Assembly (NCBI GenBank): GCA_016649895.1
Contig: JAENWR010000033.1
Coordinates: 1 to 33,502 of the forward strand
Direction: 5' to 3'
DNA from: Acidimicrobiia bacterium
GTDB taxonomy: Bacteria; Actinomycetota; Acidimicrobiia; Acidimicrobiales; SKKL01
DNA: 33,502 nt
Below the pieces are notes generated by a model that had not been told where the DNA came from, ran no database searches, and was given only the letters and a program-made list of their open reading frames with translations. The translations under genes and the position numbers were made by a program. Of this stretch, positions 16,980 to 24,564 are shown piece after piece; the stretch's first letter is position 1; every line of letters starts with the position of its first letter.

Positions 16980-18062
16980 TCAGCTCCTGGATGGTGTGTG
17001 GCTGGTGAAGTGCTGGCGGTACGTGCCGGGTGTGGTGCGCACCGTGCGGCCGAAGGCGCGGTGGAGCACGGCATCACTGCGGAACCCCACCCGGTTGGCG
17101 ACCTCGGCCACGGTGAGCTGGGTGGTCTCGAGCAGGCGGCGGGCGGCATCGATGCGCAGTGATTCGACGTAGGCGGCGGGTGTGGTGCCGAGCTCGCTGG
17201 TGAAGAGGCGGGTGAGGTGGCGTTCGCTCATGGCCGCTCGCCGGGCGAGGGTGGCGACGGACAGTTCGGCGGCGAGGTTCTCGGCGATCCAGCGCTGCAG
17301 GTCGCGCAGGGGCTCGGAGCGCGACACGGGGGTCAGCTGGGGGCTGAACTGCGACTGGCCGCCCGCTCGCTGCACGAACATCACGAGCCAGCCCGCCACG
17401 GCGTGGGCGATGTCGGGGCCGTGGTCGTCGCTGACGAGGGCGAGTGCGAGGTCCATTCCGGCGGTGACGCCAGCCGATGTCCACACGTCGCCGTCGCGCA
17501 CGTAGATGGCGTCGGGGTCGACCTCCACCTCGGGATGGCGCTCGGCCAACTCGGCGCACCTCGACCAGTGGGTCGTGGCGCGCTTGCCGTCGAGCCGGCC
17601 GGTGGCGGCGAGGAGGAGCGCGCCCGAGCAGACCGACGTGACGCGGTCGGCCGATTCGGCGAGCCGGTCGATGCCCGCCACCAGCTCGGGGTCGGCGGCC
17701 GCGCTGTCGGTGCCGAGGCCGCCGGCGACCACGAGCGTGGCGCCGCCGGATCGCTCCTCCGAACTTTGGCGCTGCATGCCGGCTGGGCCGGCAGCTGCCA
17801 CCGAAGTTCGGGGCGACGAGGGGGCCGGGTCCCCGATGATGCCGTCCAGACCCACCACCAGTCCGCTCGACGAGGTCGCCGTCGCTGCCCGTGGGCGTCG
17901 ATTCGACGGCGATTCGGCGCCCATGGGTGCGGGGCCGACGATGCGGGTGCGGTAGCCGTCGTCGCCGTCGAGCAGCAGCGTGGCGGTGTGCAACACCTCG
18001 AGGGGCCCGGTCAGATCGAGCGATTGGACGCCGTCGAAGACGACGAAGGTGACATCACGCAC
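16980..18062 (-). CDS. GlxA-family AraC-type regulator with a DJ-1-like sensor domain
   Basis: A 360-residue transcription factor. The N-terminal DJ-1-like domain (VTFVVFDGVQSLDLTGPLEVL; VTSVCSGALLLAATGRLDGKRATTHW) probably senses a ligand. The C-terminal AraC domain has two helix-turn-helix units (LSVATLARRAAMSERHLTRLF and LTVAEVANRVGFRSDAVLHRAFGRTV). It is the first gene of an operon with the isonitrile-hydratase-like enzyme, a common arrangement. It is about 40 residues longer than relatives as I know them. The excess sits in two Ser/Pro/Ala-rich loops (roughly 17757-17840 and 17880-17930), each encoded over a DNA palindrome. The start is GTG 18062, with a GGGGTG run just before. Confidence 0.87.
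   Translation of the reverse strand: MRDVTFVVFDGVQSLDLTGPLEVLHTATLLLDGDDGYRTRIVGPAPMGAESPSNRRPRAATATSSSGLVVGLDGIIGDPAPSSPRTSVAAAGPAGMQRQSSEERSGGATLVVAGGLGTDSAAADPELVAGIDRLAESADRVTSVCSGALLLAATGRLDGKRATTHWSRCAELAERHPEVEVDPDAIYVRDGDVWTSAGVTAGMDLALALVSDDHGPDIAHAVAGWLVMFVQRAGGQSQFSPQLTPVSRSEPLRDLQRWIAENLAAELSVATLARRAAMSERHLTRLFTSELGTTPAAYVESLRIDAARRLLETTQLTVAEVANRVGFRSDAVLHRAFGRTVRTTPGTYRQHFTSHTPSRS
17759..17811. repeat. Palindromic element inside the GlxA-type gene (first)
   Basis: Outer arms CCGAACTT (17759-17766) and AAGTTCGG (17804-17811) are exact complements. The interior is also largely self-complementary around GCCGGC-TGG-GCCGGC. It encodes a low-complexity loop that relatives appear to lack. 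Confidence 0.65.
17888..17927. repeat. Palindromic element inside the GlxA-type gene (second)
   Basis: Arms CCCGTGGGCG (17888-17897) and CGCCCATGGG (17918-17927) pair at 9 of 10 positions, with a smaller GTCGA/TCGAC palindrome inside. It also lies under an extra loop of the protein. Confidence 0.55.
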
Positions 18063-18142
18063 ACCCCGATCGTGGAGTACGTCCCCGATGTCGGCAAGGA
18101 CGAGCTTCTGACGATCTCGGACATCGCGCCGAATCGGTGCCG

Positions 18143-18376
18143 CTATGCGAGCTCTCGTTCGAGTTCGTTCTCGACGGCCCGCCGGATCCAGCTCGAGACC
18201 GAGCGGTCGTCGGCTGCCGCCGCACCTCGCACCTTGTCGAGGAGGTCCGCGGGGAAGCGCACCGGCACAGGATCACCGAGCGGTGCGCGGCGACGGACGG
18301 CCGAACCCTTCGGAGTCTGGTTGGCGGGATCTGCGTAGAAAGCGTGCTGTTCGTCTGGAGTCATCGGCATGGTCAT
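18143..18376 (-). CDS. Ribbon-helix-helix (CopG-type) antitoxin
   Basis: A 77-residue protein with a flexible N-terminus (MTMPMTPDEQHAFYADPANQ) and a C-terminal ribbon-helix-helix: DPVPVRFPADLLDKVRGAAAADDRSVSSWIRRAVENELERE. It would bind DNA as a dimer and neutralise the upstream BrnT-like toxin. The start is ATG 18376, which overlaps the toxin stop (ATGA) and is preceded by GGGAGG. Toxin-first order is as in BrnT/BrnA. Confidence 0.8.
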   Translation of the reverse strand: MTMPMTPDEQHAFYADPANQTPKGSAVRRRAPLGDPVPVRFPADLLDKVRGAAAADDRSVSSWIRRAVENELERELA

Positions 18377-18681
18377 CGGTCCTCCCAGTAGCGCTTGGCC
18401 AGGTGAACGGCGGCAACGTAACAGCCGATGGGCCGGCATCGCCGTGGATCTGCGGTGTTTCGAGGAGCCAATGGCACCACCAACACCCGGCTGGCGACCT
18501 CGCCAACCATCAGCCAATGCGCAGGTGGCTCGGCAGGATAGAAGAGCGGATCACTGGCCCAGACGTCGGCGATGTCCTCGATCCCCAGGTACGGGTGCTT
18601 GAAGAGGTGGGCCACCTGGTGGTCGATCTCGAACGGCTCCTCGTCGTCGAGCAGATCCAGATCGAACAGGTCGCCAGCCAT
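18373..18681 (-). CDS. BrnT-like ribonuclease toxin (probable)
   Basis: A 102-residue protein whose layout resembles BrnT (RelE-fold ribonuclease toxin): FEIDHQVAHLFKHPYLGIEDIADVW in place of the usual F-E-W-D...K-H-G-V-F-E-A, a central VASRVLVVPLAP strand, and the end RPIGCYVAAVHLAKRYWEDR in place of R-I-I-S-A-R-x-A-x-x-x-E-R. Similarity is by pattern only, and the arginines and histidine that matter need checking. The ATG is preceded at 6 nt by TACAGT, so the mRNA is probably leaderless. It is followed by the overlapping RHH antitoxin gene, which supports the call. Confidence 0.65.
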   Translation of the reverse strand: MAGDLFDLDLLDDEEPFEIDHQVAHLFKHPYLGIEDIADVWASDPLFYPAEPPAHWLMVGEVASRVLVVPLAPRNTADPRRCRPIGCYVAAVHLAKRYWEDR

Positions 18682-18687
18682 GGGTCC

Positions 18688-18693
18688 ACTGTA
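18688..18693 (-). promoter_or_regulatory. Putative leaderless -10 box (TACAGT) of the BrnT-like operon
   Basis: TACAGT ends 6 nt before ATG 18681, with no Shine-Dalgarno. Confidence 0.5.
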
Positions 18694-18759
18694 ATACGGA
18701 CGACTACGAAAGTGACGACGCTGCTCTGAGCCGGCAGGCGATCGTTGACGCCCCCGGCA

Positions 18760-20535
18760 TCAGCGGCGGGTGGCGGCGATGATCTGTGCGAGCACGTCGT
18801 CGGTGGCGAAGTCGAGGCGGTCGCCGCTGCGCCGGTCGCGCACCTCGACCACACCGTCGGCGAGACCTCGGCCGACGATCACGATGAGCGGCACGCCGAC
18901 CAGCTCGGCATCGCGGAACTTCACCCCGGCCGATGCGTCGGTGCGGTCGTCGAACAGGACGGTTCGCCCCTTGGCGGCGAGATCGGCGGCTAGCTGCTCG
19001 GCGAACTCGACGATGGCGGCATCCTTGCCTGCCGCCACCAGGTGGACATCCGCGGGAGCCACCTCGGGCGGCCAGCGCAAGCCCATGTCGTCGCTCGTGG
19101 TCTCGGCGATGGCCGCGACAGCGCGCGAGACGCCGATGCCGTAGGACCCCATGGTGAGCGTGGCGAGCTTGCCGTCGGGCCCCGGCACCTTCAGGTCGAA
19201 GGCCTCGGCGTACTTCCGCCCGAGCTGGAAGATGTGGCCCATCTCGACGCCGCGCTCGATGTCGAGCCCGTGTCCGCACGCGGGGCACGGATCACCTGCT
19301 CGCACCTCGGCCACGTCGATCGTGCCGTCGGGGTGCACATCGCGCCCGATCACCAGGTCGATGGCGTGGCGGCCCTCGGCGTCGGCCCCACTCACCCACG
19401 CGGTGCCGGCGGCGACCCGTGGGTCGACGAGGTAGCGGACGCCACGCTCGCTGCCGAGCGCACCGGGCCCGATGTAGCCCTTCACCAGCTCGGGATGGCG
19501 GGTGAAGTCGGCGTCGGTGAACGTCGCCACCTCGGCCGGCTCCATCTGGGCGGCGAGGCGGTGCAGGTCGAGCTCGCGGTCGCCCGGCAGGCCGATGGCC
19601 AGCGGTTCGAAGCTGCCGTCGGTCCGCCGCACGCTCACCACCACGTTCTTCAACGTGTGGGCTGCAGTCCACGCCCGGCCGTCGGCCCGGGCGAGGTCGT
19701 CACGCTCGTTGAGCAGTTCGACGAGCGCGGCGATGGTCGCCGTGTCAGGTGTGTTGACCACCTGGCTCGGCGGGTGCTCGGCCCCCGAGTGGGCGTCGGC
19801 ATGCGGCGCCGCGCTCGTGGCGGCCTCGGTGTTCGCCGCGTACCCGCACGACGGGCACCGCACGAATGTGTCCTCTCCCGCCGACATGGGAGTGAGGAAC
19901 TCCTCGCTGGCCGACCCGCCCATCGCCCCCGACGTGGCGGCCACCACCACGAACGGCAGCCCGAGCCGCTCGAAGGTGCGGATGTAGGCGGCGCGGTGCG
20001 CCTCGTAGGAACGGGTGAGGCCATCGTCGTCGATGTCGAACGAGTACGAGTCCTTCATCACGAACTCGCGGCCGCGCAGCAGCCCCGCCCGGGGCCGTGC
20101 CTCGTCGCGGTACTTGGTCTGGATCTGGAAGATCGACACCGGGAGGTCCTTGTAGGAGGTGACGATGTCCTTCACGAGGAGGGTGAACATCTCCTCATGC
20201 GTCGGGCCGAGGAGGTAGTCGGCGCCCCTCCGGTCCTGCAGCCGGAACAGGTTGTCGCCGTAATCAGCCCACCGGCCGGTGGCCTCGTAGGGCTCACGGG
20301 GGAGCAGCGCCGGGAAGTGGACCTCCTGGAACCCGGCCCGCTCCATCTCCTCGCGCACGATGCGCTCGACGTTGCGCAGCACCCGCCACCCGAGCGGGAG
20401 CCAGGTGTAGATGCCCGGGGCCGCACGCCGGATGTAGCCAGACCGCACCAATAGTCGGTGGCTGGCCACTTCGGCGTCGTTGGGGTCGTCGCGCAAGGTG
20501 CGGTGGAACAGCGTCGACATGCGCAGGATCGTCAT
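18760..20535 (-). CDS. proS: Prolyl-tRNA synthetase, bacterial type
   Basis: A 591-residue class II aminoacyl-tRNA synthetase that charges tRNA-Pro. Motif 1 is [24 protein letters not shown], motif 2 is the [27 protein letters not shown] region, and motif 3 is [19 protein letters not shown]. The INS editing domain that removes Ala-tRNA-Pro sits between motifs 2 and 3 (from about CPSCGYAAN to DPRVAAG), marking the bacterial E. coli-like form. The C-terminal anticodon-binding domain ends at ATRR. An internal Cys pair (CPSC) and CPACG suggest metal knuckles. ATG 20535 is preceded at 8 nt by TAGCGT. Confidence 0.96.
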   Translation of the reverse strand: MTILRMSTLFHRTLRDDPNDAEVASHRLLVRSGYIRRAAPGIYTWLPLGWRVLRNVERIVREEMERAGFQEVHFPALLPREPYEATGRWADYGDNLFRLQDRRGADYLLGPTHEEMFTLLVKDIVTSYKDLPVSIFQIQTKYRDEARPRAGLLRGREFVMKDSYSFDIDDDGLTRSYEAHRAAYIRTFERLGLPFVVVAATSGAMGGSASEEFLTPMSAGEDTFVRCPSCGYAANTEAATSAAPHADAHSGAEHPPSQVVNTPDTATIAALVELLNERDDLARADGRAWTAAHTLKNVVVSVRRTDGSFEPLAIGLPGDRELDLHRLAAQMEPAEVATFTDADFTRHPELVKGYIGPGALGSERGVRYLVDPRVAAGTAWVSGADAEGRHAIDLVIGRDVHPDGTIDVAEVRAGDPCPACGHGLDIERGVEMGHIFQLGRKYAEAFDLKVPGPDGKLATLTMGSYGIGVSRAVAAIAETTSDDMGLRWPPEVAPADVHLVAAGKDAAIVEFAEQLAADLAAKGRTVLFDDRTDASAGVKFRDAELVGVPLIVIVGRGLADGVVEVRDRRSGDRLDFATDDVLAQIIAATRR

Positions 20536-20543
20536 GGGTCGAC

Positions 20544-20549
20544 ACGCTA
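20544..20549 (-). promoter_or_regulatory. Putative leaderless -10 box (TAGCGT) of proS
   Basis: TAGCGT ends 8 nt before ATG 20535, the same hexamer and spacing as for the MFS gene at 6237. Confidence 0.5.
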
Positions 20550-20590
20550 GGTGCCGGGCGTCGGCGCACCGGACGCCGAAGGTGGAACCG

Positions 20591-21182
20591 TCAGCGCAGG
20601 AGGAGGGCGACCGCCGAGACCAGCACGACCGGCGTGGCGAGCACGGCGATGACGGTCGTGATGGCGGCGGCCCAGTCCGTCAAGACCAGTGTGGGCGGGG
20701 AGACGGCGCTCACCAATCCCTGGCCCAGCTCGGACCCCTCACGAAGGGCCCTCAGCTCATGGGCGACACCGAAGACTCGGCTCCGCCGCGACGCCGCGAC
20801 GCCGCGACGCCGCCTCGACGCCGCGGACGGCAGCGGCCGCGGCGCGGGCACGTTCGGGCGCCTGCGTGGCCATCTGGTGGACGGCGTCGGTGACGAACGC
20901 GGGGTTTCCCAGCGTGCGGGCGAGGGCGCGCTGGTGCCAGAGAAGGCGCGACGAGGCGGCGAACCCGACCGCCACCAGGAGTGCTGCGGCCACCGTGGTG
21001 ACGGTCTCGTGCATCACCCACGGAGCGAGAGCGGCGCCGACCACGGCAGTGGCGACGAGGCCAGCGAGGGCGAGCGGCCGGATTGCTTGGCCGACCCGGT
21101 CGGAGATCAGTTGGAGCCGGCTGGTGAGGGGGGCCAGGTCGGGCATCCCAGACCGCTCGGAGGAAAGCCCAGGGTTCGCCAT
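20591..21182 (-). pseudogene. Membrane protein of unknown function, frameshifted at an 8-bp repeat
   Basis: The first frame encodes MANPGLSSERSG, two strong membrane helices (ALAGLVATAVVGAALAPWVM and TVAAALLVAVGFAAS), then ALARTLGNPAFVTDAVHQMA and a helical stretch ending near VRGVEA. The frame is lost in the tandem CGCCGCGA repeat (20784-20813). A second frame resumes as VFGVAHELRALREGSELGQGL and ends with a further membrane segment ([25 protein letters not shown]). Loss of one 8-bp unit, or gain of two, would explain the shift. Joined, it is about 197 residues with three or four helices. I do not recognise a family. TACGCC lies 6 nt before the ATG. Confidence 0.68.
20784..20813. repeat. Tandem 8-bp repeat CGCCGCGA (3.75 copies)
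   Basis: Three perfect units plus six bases of a fourth, at the exact place where the membrane-protein frame is lost. Confidence 0.85.
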
Positions 21183-21240
21183 GTGCGCGGCGTAGATCTG
21201 CCGCCGCAGCGAGGGGCTTGAACCCCGGCGATGCCGTCAC

Positions 21241-21295
21241 GGTGGGGGTCGGGGACGATGGTGCACACCAGGGGATGCAGATCGTCCCCAAGGGG
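21241..21295. repeat. Hairpin repeat, copy 1
   Basis: First of two near-identical copies (period 64 bp). Stem arms GGGGACGAT (21251-21259) and ATCGTCCCC (21281-21289) flank a loop rich in GTGCAC and CAGGGG. No T-run follows, so it is not a classic terminator. Confidence 0.85.
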
Positions 21296-21304
21296 CGGTG
21301 AGTG

Positions 21305-21360
21305 GGTGGGGGTCGGGGACGATCGTGCACACCAGGGGATGCAGATCGTCCCCGAAGGGG
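21305..21360. repeat. Hairpin repeat, copy 2
   Basis: Second copy, differing from the first at a couple of positions. The stem is better here: 12-bp perfect arms TCGGGGACGATC (21313-21324) and GATCGTCCCCGA (21344-21355) with a 19-base loop. It lies downstream of the MaoC gene and upstream of the membrane-protein gene. Confidence 0.85.
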
Positions 21361-21388
21361 GCGCGGGGTCGAGCCCAGCGGGCCGACT

Positions 21389-22438
21389 TCAGCGGGGCAG
21401 GGCGAGCGTGTAGTCGAGGTCGAGCACGACCGAGGCGTCGTACTTTCCGTCGTCGCCCTTGTAGGGGAAGTCGCCGGCGGGGCGGTCCTTGGTGGCCACG
21501 AGCCGCACTTGCAGCGCCCCCACCAAGGGGTCGGCGAGCTCGATCTTCTCGAGCACCTCGCTGTAGGCGTAGATCGTGTCGCCTGCGAAGGTGGGGTTGG
21601 CGTGCGAGCCGGCGTTGATGGCGAGCACCTTGAACGCGTTGGCCAGGCCGTTGAACGACAGGCAGCGGGCCAGGCTGATGATGTGGCCGCCGTAGATGAG
21701 ACGGCGCCCGAAGCGGCCGGCGTCGGCGATCTTCTGGTCGAAGTGCACCTTGGCCGTGTTCTGGTAGAGCCGGGTGGCGATCTGGTGCTCGGCCTCTTCG
21801 ATGGTCATGCCCTCGACGTGGTCGATCTTCTCTCCGACCTCGTAGTCGCCCCACACGAACGGCGAGCCGGCGAGGGTGGTGTCGTAGCCGCCGAGCGAGA
21901 GACCCGCGGGCAGCACGAGACCCTCGCTCGGGACCGACGCCGGCAGGGCCGGCACCATCGGCTCAGGCGCCGGGGCCGCGGCGTCACGCTTGTTCACCAT
22001 CACCCAGCGCGTGTAGTCGAGGAGCATCTCGCCCCGCTGGTTCACCCCGACCGAGTTCACGTAGACGACGCCGGTCTTCCCGCTGCTGTTCTCCTTGAGG
22101 CCGGTGACCGTCGACGTGGTGGTGACGGTGTCGCCGGTGAACAGGGGCACGCCGAAGCGGCCGTTGGCGTAGCCGAGGTTGGCCACGGCGTTGAGCGACA
22201 CGTCGGGCACGGTCTTGCCGAACACGATGTGGAAGGCGAGCAGGTCGTCGACCGGCGCCCGTTCCATGCCGACGGCACGGGCGAACTCGTCGGAGGAGTT
22301 GATGGCGAAGCGGGGGCCGTAGAGGGCGGTGTAGAGCGAGACGTCGCCCTCGGTGACCGTGCGGGGCGTGGCGTGGGTGATCACCTGGCCGACGCGGAAG
22401 TCCTCGAAGAAGTTGCCTGCGAACGTCTTGTTGGTCAT
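21389..22438 (-). CDS. MaoC-family dehydratase, mesaconyl-CoA hydratase-like
   Basis: A 349-residue protein with two tandem hot-dog domains. Phrases such as GNFFEDFRVGQVITHATPRTV, TEGDVSLYTALYGPRFA, FHIVFGKTVPDVSLNAVANLGYA, KTGVVYVNSVGVNQRGE and AEHQIATRLYQNTAKVHF match the mesaconyl-CoA hydratase (beta-methylmalyl-CoA dehydratase) of the ethylmalonyl-CoA pathway. That enzyme interconverts mesaconyl-C1-CoA and 2-methylmalyl-CoA. Other pathway genes are not in the window, so the role could be in another acyl-CoA route. Start ATG 22438 begins the conserved N-terminus; upstream in-frame sequence is not homologous. Twin hairpins lie 3' of the gene. Confidence 0.83.
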   Translation of the reverse strand: MTNKTFAGNFFEDFRVGQVITHATPRTVTEGDVSLYTALYGPRFAINSSDEFARAVGMERAPVDDLLAFHIVFGKTVPDVSLNAVANLGYANGRFGVPLFTGDTVTTTSTVTGLKENSSGKTGVVYVNSVGVNQRGEMLLDYTRWVMVNKRDAAAPAPEPMVPALPASVPSEGLVLPAGLSLGGYDTTLAGSPFVWGDYEVGEKIDHVEGMTIEEAEHQIATRLYQNTAKVHFDQKIADAGRFGRRLIYGGHIISLARCLSFNGLANAFKVLAINAGSHANPTFAGDTIYAYSEVLEKIELADPLVGALQVRLVATKDRPAGDFPYKGDDGKYDASVVLDLDYTLALPR

Positions 22439-22857
22439 GGCCTGTGCACCGGTCCTCAATGTCTGAGCCGTCATTGGACGTCGCAACCGTAGGTGGCGCG
22501 TGAGGCGGCTCCGAGTCTCGCGCGTGAGTTCCGAGACAAGGGCATCGCAGGTGGCGTCGTGTTCTTCGGCTCCCATCGCCGACCTGATGCCGCCATCGCT
22601 TCCGGGCGCGCTGGCCGAACTCGATGAGGTCGTCGGCTTCGATGCTGAGGAAGTTGGGCTCGCCGCCGAGGAGCTCCGCCACGAGCTCGGTCTCGACGGA
22701 TGGCCAGGGCGAACGCCGACCATGGCGAGACGCCAACTCACTGTCGCGCGTGCCGCTCGGTCCCGACGTCGACCCTGATGTGGTTCGGCGCTTCCAGCAC
22801 CGGGAGCGGCAGGGGTGTTGGGCGCGAGTCGGGGTGCACCGGCGGCGCGCCGAGGCG
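22439..22857. other. Intergenic stretch with no assignable gene
   Basis: About 420 bp between the MaoC start and the ABC gene end. On the minus strand, 22736-22600 shows about 90% G/C at third positions and reads VETELVAELLGGEPNFLSIE then ADDLIEFGQRARKR. It has no stop of its own before the MaoC gene and no family that I recognise. It may be a gene fragment. Nothing else stands out. Confidence 0.35.
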
Positions 22858-24564
22858 TCAGCGCTCGCGGATCTCCACCACGCGGCCGGCCTCCATCACG
22901 AGGACCCTGGCCGCCAGGTCGAGGACATGGGGGCGGTGGCTCACCATGAGCACGGCCGAGGTGGCGTCGGCCAGCAGTCGTTCCCACAGCCGGATCTCGG
23001 TCTCGACGTCGAGCGCGCTCGACAGGTCGTCGACCACGAGCAGGTCGGGTCGGCGCACGAGTGCCCGCGCCGCGCCGGTGCGCTGCACCTGGCCGCCCGA
23101 GAGGCGCAGCCCGCGCGGCCCGATGACGGTGTCGATGCCGTCCTCCATGTGGGCCAGGTCTTCGTCGAGGCAGGCCAGCCAGATGGCGCGGTCGAGCCCG
23201 TCGCGCGGCAGGCCCAGCAGGACGGTGTCGGCCAGCGGCTCGCTGAACAGGCGGGGCACCTGGGGCAGGTAGGCAGCGCGGGGTGGTACGAGGAACTCGG
23301 CCGGCTCGGCCACCTCGTCCCCGTTCCACAGCACCCGTCCGGAGTCGACGTCGACCAGGCCGAGCAGGCCGCGCAGAAGGGTCGACTTCCCGGCCCCGAC
23401 CGGCCCGGTGACCACCACGAGCTCGCCCGCGCCGATGCGGAACGACACGTCGGTGATGCCATGGCCCGACGTGCCGTGGTGGACGGTGAGGTGCTCGACC
23501 GTGAGCTCGTGGAGCCGATCGTCGGATGCAGGCGGCGCCGGGAAGTCGGGTGGACCGTGGCGCAGGTACGTGGTGACCGGGCGGAGCGCGGCATGGCGGT
23601 CGTCGGTGGACATGAGGCCGGCGAGGCGGTCGACCGACACGTCGGCCTGGCGGTGGTAGGCCCCGAGCCGGCCGATCCACCGGGGGAGGCCGGCCACGAT
23701 CGGCACGTAGCTGGCGAAGAGCCCGATGTCGCCCACGCTGAGGTCGCCGCGCTGGAACGACGTGGCGACGATGACGAGCACCACGCCGACGGTGACCTCG
23801 CCGGTGCCGTATCCGAGCGAACGGATCAGCTCGCTGCCGATCTGGTCGCGGCGGGCCACCACTGCCCGATGGGCGTTCAACCTGGCGAATGCAGCGTCGA
23901 CGGCGTCCTCGGCGGCGGCGGTCTTCACCGCGAGGATGCCGCCGAACGTGTCGCCGATGAAGCTGGTGACGGTGCCGGTGGCCTCGCGTGCCGCTCGGCG
24001 CCACGCTTTCAGCTTCGGGCCAAGCAGCGCCGAGGCTCCGATGGCGAGCCCGATGGGCACGAGCGTGGCGACGGCCGACATGGGATCGATGGCGGCCATG
24101 ACGGCCAACGCCACCGACGCGGCGGCGACGGCGCCCGCCACGTCGAGCCACACGTCGAGCACCAGCGAGATGTCCTGCACGTCGTCACGGAACCGGCTGA
24201 CCGCCTCGCCGGGCGAACCCGGCAGTCGCCCGGCCACCGGGCCATCGCCGGTGGCGAGCGACGAGAGCATGTTGACCCGTGGCACGGTCTGCCAGCCGAC
24301 CCACGCCCCGTGCCACTGGACGGCGGCCGAGACGAGCAGCGCCCAGCGGCCGACCTCGACGCCGATGATCGCGCCGAGCAGCATCAGCGGGAGGCCCGGC
24401 CTCTCGTCGACGAGGTGGTCGAGGACCAGCTTGAGGAGCCAGCCCACCGCCAACGGGCTCATGTGGAACAGGACCCACTGGCTGATGGAGAGTGCGAAGG
24501 CGGCAGGGTCGTTGCGGACGAGGTTCCAGCAGACGCGTGGGGTGGAGGGACGGTTCCGGCTCAT
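22858..24564 (-). CDS. ABC exporter half-transporter, subunit with degenerate Walker B
   Basis: A 568-residue half-transporter: six membrane helices in the first 320 or so residues, then an ATPase domain. Walker A is GPVGAGKST, the signature LSGGQVQR is canonical, and Walker B is LLVVDDLSSALD, where the usual catalytic Glu is Asp. The H-loop is SHRPH. Its ATG overlaps the TGA of the upstream half-transporter gene (ATGA), so the two are made as a pair. In heterodimeric type IV exporters one ATP site is degenerate, and this subunit supplies the degenerate Walker B. The substrate is unknown; lipids, peptides or drugs are all possible. Confidence 0.9.
   Translation of the reverse strand: MSRNRPSTPRVCWNLVRNDPAAFALSISQWVLFHMSPLAVGWLLKLVLDHLVDERPGLPLMLLGAIIGVEVGRWALLVSAAVQWHGAWVGWQTVPRVNMLSSLATGDGPVAGRLPGSPGEAVSRFRDDVQDISLVLDVWLDVAGAVAAASVALAVMAAIDPMSAVATLVPIGLAIGASALLGPKLKAWRRAAREATGTVTSFIGDTFGGILAVKTAAAEDAVDAAFARLNAHRAVVARRDQIGSELIRSLGYGTGEVTVGVVLVIVATSFQRGDLSVGDIGLFASYVPIVAGLPRWIGRLGAYHRQADVSVDRLAGLMSTDDRHAALRPVTTYLRHGPPDFPAPPASDDRLHELTVEHLTVHHGTSGHGITDVSFRIGAGELVVVTGPVGAGKSTLLRGLLGLVDVDSGRVLWNGDEVAEPAEFLVPPRAAYLPQVPRLFSEPLADTVLLGLPRDGLDRAIWLACLDEDLAHMEDGIDTVIGPRGLRLSGGQVQRTGAARALVRRPDLLVVDDLSSALDVETEIRLWERLLADATSAVLMVSHRPHVLDLAARVLVMEAGRVVEIRER

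Noticed and set aside
21241..21360. CRISPR-like array
   Set aside because: Only two units, no unique spacers of constant length, internal hairpin, and no cas genes.
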